From Lentilactobacillus buchneri (GTDB lineage Bacteria; Bacillota; Bacilli; Lactobacillales; Lactobacillaceae): a stretch of DNA of 64,000 bases. Below the pieces are notes generated by a model, which did not search any database, had not been told where the DNA came from, and saw nothing but the letters and a program-made list of their open reading frames with translations. The translations under genes and the position numbers were made by a program. Location: the NCBI RefSeq assembly GCF_018314255.1, contig NZ_CP073066.1, positions 1-64,000 on the forward strand, read 5' to 3'. Positions 40,711 to 49,019 of this stretch are shown one piece after another. The stretch's first letter is position 1; each line of letters begins with the position of its first letter.

Positions 40711-42333
40711 TTATTTTTCATGATGTTCATCGTCATTTAAAGGACGATCATCATGTTTGGAAGTATCCAAGATTCCTTCTGGGAGTCCTGAATCTTTTGA
40801 TTGTTCTTTGGAGGTTGATGAAGTCTTTTTCTCCATCTCTTCTTCGCTTGGCAGATGCTGCAAGATTGGCAGATTGATTTGGAAAATCGAACCGGAACCA
40901 AGTGAACTTTCAATCGAAATGTTACCATGGTAAGCTTCGATCAGCCTGTGGGCAATTGAAAGTCCCAGTCCGTTACCGCCTTTGTCACGACTGCGGGCTT
41001 TATCGACCCGATAGAAGCGGTTGAAGACCTTTTGCTTATCCTCTTCAGAAATCCCCTCACCAAAGTCCTGAACGGCAATGTTAACCATGGCCATCGATGT
41101 AGACAATGACAGGTGGACTTCTTTTCGCTTGGTTGAATATTTAATGGCATTATCCAAAAGAATCACCAATACTTGTTCGAGATGATTCCGATAAATCTTA
41201 ACGTAAACGTCGTGATCGGTGTCATCATCAAACGTAAAGGTAAAATCTGGATGAATCATTTTGAAATCATTATAAACCTGTTCAAACACTTGATTGACAT
41301 CAGTAATTTCTTCGCCGTAATTAATTTCAATCTGTTCGGCACGGGAAAGATCTAACATTTCAGAAACCAGACTCTTCATTCGATTGGTTTCCTGCAGTGA
41401 AGCTTTCAAAGATTCTTCCAAGACTTCGGGATCATCTTTCCCCCACCGCAGCAGCATATCAATATGACCCTGAATAACGGCAACCGGTGTCCGTAACTCA
41501 TGGGAAACGTCCTCCACGAATTGCTGCTGCTGGTCAATATAGCGCTGAGTTTGATCCAACATGCCGTTCAACAGCTGAGCCAAGTCGGTTAATTCATCGT
41601 TGGATCGAAAGGCCGGTACCCGTGCATCTGAGTCGGGATCGCTTTTAACTTCATTAATCGTTTTTTGAATATCATTAATTGGCCGCAATAATTCCTGAGC
41701 TAGAATATAGGCAAAAATCATCGTCAAAAGAACGGAAATCAGCACCAGAATAATTAAGATAACCAGCAGCTTGTTAGCCGTCGCTCGGTAATTGTCCAAT
41801 TGGTCAGTGACCTGTGCGTACCCAATCAATGAGCCATTCTTCTTTGAAAGCAGCGGTTCTGAGCCAACCAGAATTTGATGGCCATTATGTCTGGTGGTAA
41901 AAATTTTCCGCTTGCTGGCAGAATAAAACTTGGCCGTACTCTTCCGTGATTCAAATAATTCCTTGCCATTGACACTGTAGACATTGACTAAAATATTATC
42001 GCGGGAAAAATTAACGATCAACGAATTGGAATACAAATCGTTGCCATCGGCTTGTGTCACCTGATCGTTACTGTCGGTGATCTTTGGCTTCAAATAGTGT
42101 CCCACATCGCTTTTGGTCAATGGTGAGGCATAATTGGTCAACCTTGAAGAAACGGTACTCAAGGTATTGTCAATGTGCGAACGTTCCTGTTGAAATAAGA
42201 CGTTGGTAAATCGATTAAAAATTAAGCATGAGAAAATAACAACAATCGCTAAAACACCAATGGACGTAAAAAAAGCCCACTTCCATTTTAGCGATGTCTT
42301 TCTTCTCTTTGGTTTTGTGTTGGGTTGGTTCAT
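40711..42333 (-). CDS. arlS: Sensor histidine kinase, ArlS-like
   Basis: A 540-residue membrane sensor. Membrane segments lie at about 20-45 and 190-215 with an extracellular sensor between them, then a HAMP domain (about 215-270). The phospho-accepting His is in VSHELRTPVAVIQGH near residue 277; N box HLEQVLVILLDNAIKYS near 400 and G boxes DFGEGI and GNGLGLSIAHRLIEA near 430-465 are intact. The block LLRWGKDDPEVLEESLKA is characteristic of ArlS. A Ser/Lys/Glu-rich tail of about 50 residues is unusual. The start overlaps arlR by four bases. Confidence 0.93.
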   Translation of the reverse strand: MNQPNTKPKRRKTSLKWKWAFFTSIGVLAIVVIFSCLIFNRFTNVLFQQERSHIDNTLSTVSSRLTNYASPLTKSDVGHYLKPKITDSNDQVTQADGNDLYSNSLIVNFSRDNILVNVYSVNGKELFESRKSTAKFYSASKRKIFTTRHNGHQILVGSEPLLSKKNGSLIGYAQVTDQLDNYRATANKLLVILIILVLISVLLTMIFAYILAQELLRPINDIQKTINEVKSDPDSDARVPAFRSNDELTDLAQLLNGMLDQTQRYIDQQQQFVEDVSHELRTPVAVIQGHIDMLLRWGKDDPEVLEESLKASLQETNRMKSLVSEMLDLSRAEQIEINYGEEITDVNQVFEQVYNDFKMIHPDFTFTFDDDTDHDVYVKIYRNHLEQVLVILLDNAIKYSTKRKEVHLSLSTSMAMVNIAVQDFGEGISEEDKQKVFNRFYRVDKARSRDKGGNGLGLSIAHRLIEAYHGNISIESSLGSGSIFQINLPILQHLPSEEEMEKKTSSTSKEQSKDSGLPEGILDTSKHDDRPLNDDEHHEK

Positions 42334-43016
42334 GACCGCATCACGTACCCCGTACCTCTAACTGTTTGAATATAACTGTTCTCACCTGGACGATCAATCT
42401 TGTTTCGGAGATATCTGATATAAACATCGACCACGTTGGTTTCAACTTCGGAATCATAGCCCCATACTTTGGTAAGCAGAACATCTCGAGCCAGGACAAC
42501 GTCAACGTTTTCCATCAAAGTCAGCAACAATTCATATTCACGCTTTGTGAGGTTAATCACTTCATCGCCACGACGAACAATTCGACTTTCCTTTTCAATG
42601 GTTAAGTCTTTGAACGTAACTGATTTCTTGTTGTTCTTTTGTTGATCATTTTCGATTTGAATTCGGCGAAGCAAAGCCCGGATTCGAGCTAAGAGTTCCT
42701 CAATCGCAAAGGGTTTGACAATGTAATCATCAGCGCCATGATCAAAGCCCGAAACTCGGTCAATAACAGAGTCCCGCGCGGTCATCATGATAATTGGTGT
42801 GTTCTTCTTTTCACGTAGGCGGCGGGCAACTTCCATTCCGTTCAATTCAGGCAACATCAAATCAAGCAAAATGACATCGAAGTTCTCATCCAATGCAGCC
42901 TGCAAACCAGTTCTGCCGTTAAGCTCAACTTGGGTATCGTAGCCTTCGTGCTTTAACTCCAGTTCGACGAAACGTGCTAAGTTCTTTTCGTCTTCAATAA
43001 TCAAAATTCGACTCAT
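42330..43016 (-). CDS. arlR: Response regulator, ArlR-like (OmpR/PhoB family)
   Basis: The DNA-binding partner of the kinase encoded just downstream. The 228-residue protein has a receiver domain with acidic pair in IIEDEKNLARF, phospho-acceptor Asp52 in LLDLMLPELNG, Thr in MMTARDS, and Lys in DDYIVKPF near 102. The C-terminal winged helix contains LTKREYELLLTLMENVD, VWGYDSEVETNVVDVYIRYL and TVRGTGYVMRS. The ETNVVDVYIRYLRNK block is the ArlR pattern. A perfect 9-bp palindrome lies upstream. Confidence 0.94.
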   Translation of the reverse strand: MSRILIIEDEKNLARFVELELKHEGYDTQVELNGRTGLQAALDENFDVILLDLMLPELNGMEVARRLREKKNTPIIMMTARDSVIDRVSGFDHGADDYIVKPFAIEELLARIRALLRRIQIENDQQKNNKKSVTFKDLTIEKESRIVRRGDEVINLTKREYELLLTLMENVDVVLARDVLLTKVWGYDSEVETNVVDVYIRYLRNKIDRPGENSYIQTVRGTGYVMRS

Positions 43017-43081
43017 AAATGATCAGCTCTCCCATAAAATATCTTAATTTGTTTATTAGTAACGTAGAAACCTTTTAACAT

Positions 43082-43111
43082 AACTCTCATTTTACCATAA
43101 TTATGAGAGTT
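43082..43111. promoter_or_regulatory. Palindromic element upstream of arlR
   Basis: AACTCTCAT and its exact complement ATGAGAGTT are separated by 12 bases that include a TAAAAT reading toward arlR. It lies about 65 bases before the arlR start. Its placement suggests an operator rather than a terminator, since neither neighbouring gene ends here. Confidence 0.5.
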
Positions 43112-43184
43112 TTAGTCTTTTACTTTAATAAAACTTAGAAAAACGGCTAAAATTGCTTGGAAATATTTTTCATTTAAACTAATT

Positions 43185-43229
43185 TTGTGTAGAAATTCAC
43201 TTGATAATGCCCAAGGGGACGTTTATAAT
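43185..43229 (+). promoter_or_regulatory. adhP promoter with Rex-like operator
   Basis: TTGATA, 17 bases, TATAAT at 43,201-43,229. Just upstream and touching the -35 is TTGTGTAGAAATTCACTT, which matches 11 of the 14 defined positions of the Rex site TTGTGAA-N4-TTCACAA. Rex is the NADH-sensing repressor that commonly controls fermentative dehydrogenases. Confidence 0.65.
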
Positions 43230-43271
43230 GAACTTGTTTGAAAATATATTACAAAAAGGATGATTAACCCT

Positions 43272-44288
43272 ATGAAAGCTGCTGTTGTAAGAGACCCAGT
43301 TGATGGATATGTTGATATTAAAGATGTTACTTTACGCCCCATTCACCAAGGTGAAGCCTTAGTTCAAGTTGAATATTGTGGATTATGTCACACAGATTTA
43401 CACGTTGCTGAAGGTGACTTTGGTAAGGTTCCTGGCCGAATCATCGGTCACGAAGGTGTCGGAAAAGTCATTCAAGTTGCCGACGATGTCACTAACTTAA
43501 AGATTGGCGACCGTGTTTCAATCGCTTGGTTCTACAGAGGCTGTGGTCACTGTGAGTACTGTATCACTGGCCGTGAGACACTCTGCCGTAACGTTCAAAA
43601 TTCCGGCTACACAGTTGATGGTGCTATGGCTGAACAAGTCATTGTCCCTGCAGACTACGCCGTTAAAGTACCAGAAGGACTTGATCCAATCGAAGCGACT
43701 TCATTAACCTGTGCCGGCGTTACGATGTATAAGGCACTCAAAGTTGGCGACACTCGTCCCGGCCAATGGGTTGAAGTCGTTGGTTGTGGTGGCTTGGGTA
43801 ACCTCGCTGTTCAATATGCCCATAACGTCTTTGGTGCCCATGTGGTAGCCGTTGATGGTAACGAGCAAAAACTTCAAGCAGCTAAGGACAACGGTGCAGA
43901 TATCACCATCAACCGTCATGATCCAGATGTTGCCGATCAAATTCAAAAGAAGGTTGGCGGCGTGCACAATGCTCAAATTACTGCCGTTACAACTGAGGCC
44001 TTCACTACATCTGTTAACGCTTTGCGTCCAGATGGCAAGTTGGTTGCTGTTGCCCTTCCTAAGGGTGATATGGCACTTAACATCGATAAGACGGTTCTCG
44101 ATGGCATTCAAGTTGCCGGTTCACTGGTTGGTACCAGACAGGACCTCGCTGAAACATTCCAGTTCGGCGCTGAAGGCAAAGTAAAGCCAATCGTACAAAC
44201 TCGTCGACTTGATGAGGTCAATGACATTATCGATGAAATGAAGGCCAATAAGATTGTTGGCCGAATGGTTGTTGATTTTACTAAATAA
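43272..44288 (+). CDS. adhP: Zinc-dependent alcohol dehydrogenase, AdhP-like
   Basis: Interconverts ethanol or propanol and the aldehyde with NAD(H), the last step of heterolactic ethanol formation. The 338 residues include catalytic zinc ligands Cys36, His60 and a later Cys, the structural zinc cluster Cys91, Cys94, Cys97, Cys105, and a Rossmann motif [13 protein letters not shown] near 174. An ATG at 43,260 would add four residues. The codon use looks like that of a highly expressed gene. Its native terminator has been separated from it by an insertion sequence. Confidence 0.95.
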   Translation: MKAAVVRDPVDGYVDIKDVTLRPIHQGEALVQVEYCGLCHTDLHVAEGDFGKVPGRIIGHEGVGKVIQVADDVTNLKIGDRVSIAWFYRGCGHCEYCITGRETLCRNVQNSGYTVDGAMAEQVIVPADYAVKVPEGLDPIEATSLTCAGVTMYKALKVGDTRPGQWVEVVGCGGLGNLAVQYAHNVFGAHVVAVDGNEQKLQAAKDNGADITINRHDPDVADQIQKKVGGVHNAQITAVTTEAFTTSVNALRPDGKLVAVALPKGDMALNIDKTVLDGIQVAGSLVGTRQDLAETFQFGAEGKVKPIVQTRRLDEVNDIIDEMKANKIVGRMVVDFTK

Positions 44289-44306
44289 ATATAATATTGA
44301 TCCAAA

Positions 44307-44314
44307 TGAATTAA
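44307..44314. repeat. Target site duplication, left copy
   Basis: TGAATTAA, identical to the eight bases that follow the right end of the insertion sequence. Eight bases is the usual duplication length for the ISL3 family. Confidence 0.88.
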
Positions 44315-44338
44315 GGTTCTTCGTCAACTGTTGTTGGT
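44315..44338 (+). repeat. Left terminal inverted repeat of the ISL3 element
   Basis: 24 bases beginning GGTTCTTCG and ending CTGTTGTTGGT; the inner 12 bases and outer six match the other end. Confidence 0.85.
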
Positions 44339-44351
44339 GAACAAAATATTG

Positions 44352-44385
44352 GAGTTCTAATCACTTGGTGATTAGAGCTCTTTTT
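44352..44385 (+). terminator. Hairpin at the left end of the ISL3 element
   Basis: GAG-TT-CTAATCAC pairs with GTGATTAG-A-GCTC around a short loop, followed by TTTTT on the plus strand. It overlaps the transposase stop and would stop transcription entering from adhP. Confidence 0.7.
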
Positions 44386-45632
44386 GTATGAACTCGAAAA
44401 GCGAACAGCACTCTTAGCCGGAATCTGAAGAAGTTTCGGTAACCAAATCCAGTGCGTTTAATGACTTTAATCTTGTTGTTTGAACCTTCTAAGGGCCCGT
44501 TGGTGTAATGGTGAGTAAAGGTATTGCCAATTTCATCATGATGAGTCGCTAGGGTCTGGAGGGTTGCCAACATCTCTTCCGAGCAGCCCTCTAAGTGATG
44601 GAATACTTGATTATAGTTGGGCCAATCACGGTTTTTGATGGTTTCACGTAACCGATTCATCACGTTGTAAGTTTGCTTGAGCTCGGGATCAATGTCCAAT
44701 AAAGCATCAACCACATCAGTGGCAGTCGCTGGATAAGGGAAGTTTGTCCACTTACGGAAAGCTTCGTAGTTGAGGTGATTTTCCGGCGTTAATAATAGTT
44801 TCCAATAGCGTTTTAGGGCGTGATACTCGCGTGAGGAAGTCGCCAGGGTTTTCATGAGGCGCACCCGCGTCTTATTAAAAGCTCGATTTAAAGCGTTAAC
44901 CAAGTGGAACGGATCGATGACAACGATGGCGTTCGGAAAGATCTGCCCCACCAATTTGGGATAGGTATAGTTCATATCGGTGACGATAATTTTCACATTT
45001 TCTCGCGCAGCCTGGTCGTAATGCTGGAAATACTTTTGAAGCTGATAGATGGTCCTAAAGGGTAACAGGTCGATCAATTCGTGGGTTTCCGCATCCATAA
45101 ATTCAAAGCTCATCGCGTCGGTGGCGCTCTTAGTGCTTTTAACTTCGTCCATGAGGAGAACTTTTGGTAAATAGTGCCAGTTGGTTTGAAAGTCCCGTTC
45201 AGCGCGCAAGAGCTGCCGACCAACGAATGAATCCGAAGTGGATAACTCATCGGCAATGTGTTTGAGCGAAACCGGTTCGGTCAGTTTTTCTAAGCATTGT
45301 TTGCGGGTCGTATTTGAAATCGTGCAGTGTTTCGGCACCGCATTCGTCTGCGCCAGGAAATTGGTATGACAAGCCTTACAGTGAAAGTTTCGCCGATTGA
45401 GACACAGGATAACGGTGCTGCCCAATGTTTTTGCGAATCTAATGGTGGTCTTCCGCCAACCATAGCCAATAATTTGGTGATCATTGATAATCCCACAATT
45501 GCGGCATGCCTTGGGGGTGTAGTTTAGGGACCCCACCAATCGAATCACTCCATCATCACCCACTTGTCCTTCCTCAATTATTAAGTGTTCATCATCTATT
45601 CCTAACAACATTTTCGTAGTATCATTTGACAT
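44361..45632 (-). CDS. ISL3-family transposase
   Basis: A 423-residue DDE transposase that moves the surrounding element. The N-terminus has the ISL3 zinc ribbon (CRNCG near 40 and CKACH near 85), then a helix-turn-helix (about 130-165) with KHIADELSTSDSFVGRQL, and the catalytic domain. Acidic residues are seen in LLMDEVKSTKSA near 163, KIIVTDMNYTYPKLVGQIF near 215 and the late Glu in NGPLEGSNNKIKVIKRTGFG near 385. It has no frameshift or stop, and AAAGGA precedes the ATG, so it appears functional. Confidence 0.94.
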   Translation of the reverse strand: MSNDTTKMLLGIDDEHLIIEEGQVGDDGVIRLVGSLNYTPKACRNCGIINDHQIIGYGWRKTTIRFAKTLGSTVILCLNRRNFHCKACHTNFLAQTNAVPKHCTISNTTRKQCLEKLTEPVSLKHIADELSTSDSFVGRQLLRAERDFQTNWHYLPKVLLMDEVKSTKSATDAMSFEFMDAETHELIDLLPFRTIYQLQKYFQHYDQAARENVKIIVTDMNYTYPKLVGQIFPNAIVVIDPFHLVNALNRAFNKTRVRLMKTLATSSREYHALKRYWKLLLTPENHLNYEAFRKWTNFPYPATATDVVDALLDIDPELKQTYNVMNRLRETIKNRDWPNYNQVFHHLEGCSEEMLATLQTLATHHDEIGNTFTHHYTNGPLEGSNNKIKVIKRTGFGYRNFFRFRLRVLFAFRVHTKRALITK

Positions 45633-45678
45633 AGGGCATTTCCTTTCTTGACTTAATTCTGTGGTGGGAGCAAGTTAA

Positions 45679-45702
45679 CGGACGGGAGATGTCCGCTTTT
45701 TT
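45679..45702 (+). terminator. Hairpin upstream of the transposase gene
   Basis: CGGAC/GTCCG stem with a seven-base loop followed by CTTTTTT on the plus strand. Inside the element it reads away from the transposase and may stop antisense transcription. Confidence 0.55.
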
Positions 45703-45753
45703 ATTCTAATGATAAACAAAAAATCTGTCATCAGTAATAGATAAAAATCTATT

Positions 45754-45777
45754 ACCAACAACAGATATTGTAGAACC
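45754..45777 (-). repeat. Right terminal inverted repeat of the ISL3 element
   Basis: The complement of the right end reads GGTTCTACAATATCTGTTGT and on; it shares 19 of 24 positions with the left end. Confidence 0.85.
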
Positions 45778-45785
45778 TGAATTAA
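45778..45785. repeat. Target site duplication, right copy
   Basis: TGAATTAA directly after the right inverted end, matching the left copy. Confidence 0.88.
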
Positions 45786-45827
45786 GGGCCACCAGCGAAA
45801 CGCATCTCGCTGGCGGCCCTATTTTTA
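45786..45827 (+). terminator. Original adhP terminator, displaced by the ISL3 element
   Basis: GGGCCACCAGCG pairs with CGCTGGCGGCCC around a ten-base loop and is followed by TATTTTT. Removing the element and one target copy places this hairpin about 28 bases after the adhP stop, a normal terminator distance. Confidence 0.85.
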
Positions 45828-45831
45828 TGTA

Positions 45832-45873
45832 TATAAAAACCAATTTAGAATCCATGGCGTTCTAAATTGGTTA
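45832..45873 (-). terminator. Terminator of yceD-rpmF
   Basis: On the minus strand AACCAATTTAGAA pairs with TTCTAAATTGGTT around a nine-base loop, followed by TTTTATATA, starting six bases after the rpmF stop. Confidence 0.85.
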
Positions 45874-45877
45874 TTAA

Positions 45878-46054
45878 TTACTTGTTATCTTTGATAACTT
45901 TACGGCCTTTGTAAAAGCCTGATGGTGATACGTGATGTGGCATGGTGTATTCACCGGTCTTTGGGTCGAGGCTCAAATTAGGAGTCGTCAACTTGATGTG
46001 ACCGCGACGCATGCGCTTTCTTGCTTTAGAAGTTCTACGTGCTGGTGTAGCCAT
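45878..46054 (-). CDS. rpmF: 50S ribosomal protein L32
   Basis: A 58-residue ribosomal protein, [20 protein letters not shown] at the start, with [20 protein letters not shown] and ending GRKVIKDNK. It has no Cys, so it is the zinc-free form. GAGGAGGG precedes the ATG. It follows yceD, with which it is usually cotranscribed. Confidence 0.97.
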   Translation of the reverse strand: MATPARRTSKARKRMRRGHIKLTTPNLSLDPKTGEYTMPHHVSPSGFYKGRKVIKDNK

Positions 46055-46108
46055 TCTTTTTCCCTCCTCGTCAAAATAAAATATCCACTAGTGAAATTTT
46101 AAGTCCAG

Positions 46109-46663
46109 CTATTTCGAATCTCGATTCTTAAAAAAGTCCTTCAATTCGGCCAGACGTGGATCAACGGTTTTCAATTCTGCCTTCTGCTTGCTGTAGTCAT
46201 CGACGGACATAACATCCCAATCGTCACCACTTGGCATCTCTTTGCCTGCAAGTTCTTCAGGAGACAGGACGTGCATAGGAATATGCAAAATCACATTATC
46301 AACAACTGCCCTTTGCATATCAACCATATCATCTTCATCTAAAACAAAGACAACGTCATCTTTTCCATACCGTGATTCAGCAGCCTTGGAAGGAACATAA
46401 AACTCCTCAACTGTAAAATCAAGCGGTAGGTCAACGGGTGTCAATGAACGGGATGACGGGACGACCAACTTCCCAACAATATGGGAGTCAATAATCACAT
46501 CACCACGATCGGCAAAAGCAGTTCCTTCAACGTGAAAGTCGGATGCATCGATCACTTCATCAGCGTAGCGATCAAGCAAATCGGCTTTGATTTGAAGGTT
46601 CTCGTTGAATGTGAAAGGATCAGTATCCGAGTACTTTTGCAAGTCTCTAAAGTACCATTTCAA
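46109..46663 (-). CDS. YceD family protein (DUF177)
   Basis: A 184-residue acidic cytoplasmic protein. Family features are the N-terminal MKWYFRDLQKYSDTDPFTFN, the central VVPSSRSLTPVDLPLDFTVEE where other members have a Cys pair, and DLQRAVVDNVILHIPMHVLS-like block near 130. The gene nearly always precedes rpmF, and the family is linked to 23S rRNA maturation. The C-terminal residues DPRLAELKDFFKNRDSK are typical. Confidence 0.92.
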   Translation of the reverse strand: MKWYFRDLQKYSDTDPFTFNENLQIKADLLDRYADEVIDASDFHVEGTAFADRGDVIIDSHIVGKLVVPSSRSLTPVDLPLDFTVEEFYVPSKAAESRYGKDDVVFVLDEDDMVDMQRAVVDNVILHIPMHVLSPEELAGKEMPSGDDWDVMSVDDYSKQKAELKTVDPRLAELKDFFKNRDSK

Positions 46664-46747
46664 TATAATTCCTCCAATGCAACAAAACTTATTATACCGG
46701 CAACAAATAGGCTTGTCAAGGCAATTTCCTTGATAGGAGTTTACGGA

Positions 46748-47884
46748 TTATTCCAGGATGATTGGATGTCGATAATAATCTTGAGACAAGCCGTTAATCA
46801 TCTGGGTTAACATCCCACCCCGAAAATCCATTTGGATTGTGTCGGCAACAACGTCGTCAGTAATTTTGGTAATCAATGGAACGTCAAGGTCTCCTTTGAT
46901 TTGATTCAAGTATCTTTGACCTACCGCGTTAAAGCCCAACAGCCGGACATATCCGGCCGCCTGAAGCATATCACTTGGAACTGCATGTAACAAGACATAG
47001 GTACACAGTCGCTGGATTCTTGTATACGTATAACGCTTGGTTTTGACCAAATGTAGGAACTCGGTGAAGCTTTCTGCCTTGATTGCGGCCCGTTTTAAAC
47101 GGTACTCAATTCCCTCGGTCATTTGATAAATCTGGTGAAGCTTTTCAATCGGACTCTCAACCAATTCAAACCTGAGAAACGGCCAAAAATCTTGCCAGGT
47201 GAGCATTCGGTCATGCTCAAGCATCCCCATTGTCCCCTTGGGAACCACTCGATCAGCAGCCTTCAAGTCATGTTTAAGGACCCCTTGGCGAATCGCTGTC
47301 GCACTGGCAATAGGGCTGGCATCGTCAATTTGAGTCGCATCATGTTGGCTGCCCTTTCGCTTGATTGGTACCAGCGAAAGCGGCCTGCCTGTTTCAACAT
47401 TGGCTTTTGCGTATCCAAATCCTAAGACATCATTGGGTTGATTCAACCGAATGCCGGTTTTCTCAAATAGATAATCCTGGAAGACGGAGGCGTATGGACG
47501 ATCAAATCGTTTAAAGTCGGCAGGATTTTTTGGCTGATGGTCAATCAGCTTTTGATAATCCATTTCAGGATGCTCAGCACCAAAGGCCAACCACCGACAC
47601 TTCATTTTGGCAGCCAAATCAACCGCCCCTTTTGAGAATAGGTGGGAAGGCTGAACCGCCGAAAATAATGGCAGTTCAATGACCAGGTCAACTCCACCCA
47701 GCAGGGCAGCGTGAGCCCGTTGCCATTTGTCATACGCAGCCGGTTCACCCCGCTGCAGCCAATTGCCGCTCATAATGGCGACAGTAACATCTGCGCCGGT
47801 TGCCTGCTTTGCCTGTTCGAGCATATATAAATGTCCATTATGAAAGGGATTGTATTCTGAAACAATCCCAACAGCTTGAAGCAT
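46748..47884 (-). CDS. tmcAL: tRNA(Met) cytidine acetate ligase, TmcAL/YlbM
   Basis: Uses ATP and acetate to form N4-acetylcytidine at the wobble base of elongator tRNA-Met. The 378-residue protein begins with the nucleotidyltransferase motif VGIVSEYNPFHNGHLYML (HNGH near residue 17), followed by MSGNWLQRGEPAAYDKWQRA near 39 and GGVDLVIELP near 63. The C-terminal part is helical and binds tRNA. It ends the operon that begins with yqeG. Confidence 0.93.
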   Translation of the reverse strand: MLQAVGIVSEYNPFHNGHLYMLEQAKQATGADVTVAIMSGNWLQRGEPAAYDKWQRAHAALLGGVDLVIELPLFSAVQPSHLFSKGAVDLAAKMKCRWLAFGAEHPEMDYQKLIDHQPKNPADFKRFDRPYASVFQDYLFEKTGIRLNQPNDVLGFGYAKANVETGRPLSLVPIKRKGSQHDATQIDDASPIASATAIRQGVLKHDLKAADRVVPKGTMGMLEHDRMLTWQDFWPFLRFELVESPIEKLHQIYQMTEGIEYRLKRAAIKAESFTEFLHLVKTKRYTYTRIQRLCTYVLLHAVPSDMLQAAGYVRLLGFNAVGQRYLNQIKGDLDVPLITKITDDVVADTIQMDFRGGMLTQMINGLSQDYYRHPIILE

Positions 47885-47898
47885 ATTCTCCGACTTCC

Positions 47899-48654
47899 TT
47901 AATCTTTTCCCGTACTAAAGAACCAGCGCTTGGTTTCCCGTACGAAGGGGTTGTCCCCAAAATCGGTGCTTGCCAGAGTTACCAAGAAACCAGTCTGTGA
48001 CAGCAGATCTTTAATCACCGTGTCATCGTAAGCGCGCTCACGATGGACTTCATTATACGCATCATAAGCATCCTTCTCCTCATTGTATTGGAAGAAGTTC
48101 AACTCGTGTTCAACAGCCATTGGCGCGAAGTCACCTTCGTAGCTGGTCCACATAAAAGCGGCATCTTCACTCCGATAGTTGTACATATAACCAGGATAAA
48201 CCTCGGTTGCCTGATAAGGTGAAATCACGTCAAAGAGAAACTGACCGTCCGAATTGAGATGATCATACACTGCTTTGAAAGTTGTCTCCAAATCATTTTG
48301 ATCAATCAGATAATTCAAGGAATCATCAAAACAGCAGATCAAATCATACTGATCAAGGCCGTCCAGATTGCGCATATCAGTTTGAATAAAGGGCACGTCA
48401 ACACTTGCCTCGCGTGCTCTTTGCTCGGCAATTGTCAGCATGTCCTCTGATAGATCCGCCCCAGTCACCTGAAACCCTTTTTGGGCTAATTTAATCGCCA
48501 AGCGACCAGTTCCGCAGGCCAGATCCAAAATTTTAATTTCTGAAGGCGGTTTTTGGATCCCTTTTGTCTTGTTCACAACAAAATGGGCCCAACGATCATA
48601 GAGAGTTGCGTCAAATAAATCATCATAAAATTTGGCGAATTCTGTATAGATCAT
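47899..48654 (-). CDS. Class I SAM-dependent methyltransferase, YqeM-like
   Basis: A 251-residue methyltransferase. Motif I is ILDLACGTGRLAIKLAQKG near 42, followed by VTGADLSEDMLTIAEQRA and YDLICCFDDSLNYLID near 105. The start overlaps the rsfS stop in a TAATG junction, with GGAGG upstream, so the longer reading from 48,669 is unlikely. Its place between rsfS and tmcAL is conserved; the substrate is unknown. Confidence 0.92.
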   Translation of the reverse strand: MIYTEFAKFYDDLFDATLYDRWAHFVVNKTKGIQKPPSEIKILDLACGTGRLAIKLAQKGFQVTGADLSEDMLTIAEQRAREASVDVPFIQTDMRNLDGLDQYDLICCFDDSLNYLIDQNDLETTFKAVYDHLNSDGQFLFDVISPYQATEVYPGYMYNYRSEDAAFMWTSYEGDFAPMAVEHELNFFQYNEEKDAYDAYNEVHRERAYDDTVIKDLLSQTGFLVTLASTDFGDNPFVRETKRWFFSTGKD

Positions 48655-49010
48655 TATGCCTCCACCCACGAATCGGTATTAACGATTGGGGCATCCGACC
48701 ATAATTTTTCCAAATTGTAAAAATCACGGACATCTTTCTGGAAAATGTGAACGACCACGTCACCGAGGTCAATTAAAATCCAGCGGGCAGAATCTTTACC
48801 AGAAACACTGTAGACATTGACGTCATCGGCTTCAACCTGATCAACAATTTCATCGGCAATCGCCTTCACCTGTCGACTGGAAGCTGCGTCAGCGATGACA
48901 AAATAGTCAGCCATCAGACTAACCTTTTGCATATCGAGAACCACAATATCGTTGGCACGTTTACTGTCTGCCGCACGAACAACGACTTCTGAAATTTCTT
49001 TACTGTTCAT
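48654..49010 (-). CDS. rsfS: Ribosomal silencing factor RsfS
   Basis: Binds ribosomal protein L14 and prevents the subunits joining when nutrients are short. The 118-residue protein shows the family core DIVVLDMQKVSLMADYFVIA near 22, SSRQVKAIADEIVDQ and the signature ARWILIDLGDVVVHIFQKDV followed by RDFYNLEKLWSDA. Length is normal. It follows yqeK with a nine-base gap in the same operon. Confidence 0.96.
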   Translation of the reverse strand: MNSKEISEVVVRAADSKRANDIVVLDMQKVSLMADYFVIADAASSRQVKAIADEIVDQVEADDVNVYSVSGKDSARWILIDLGDVVVHIFQKDVRDFYNLEKLWSDAPIVNTDSWVEA

Positions 49011-49019
49011 ATTTACTCC

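Larger units (their letters stand above)
44315..45777 (-). mobile_element. Complete ISL3-family insertion sequence (1463 bp)
   Basis: The element is bounded by imperfect 24-bp inverted ends, GGTTCTTCGTCAACTGTTGT... at the left and GGTTCTACAATATCTGTTGT... (complement) at the right, alike at 19 of 24 positions. Both sides are flanked by TGAATTAA. It contains one intact transposase gene on the minus strand. Taken together this looks like a recent, possibly still active insertion. Confidence 0.93.
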
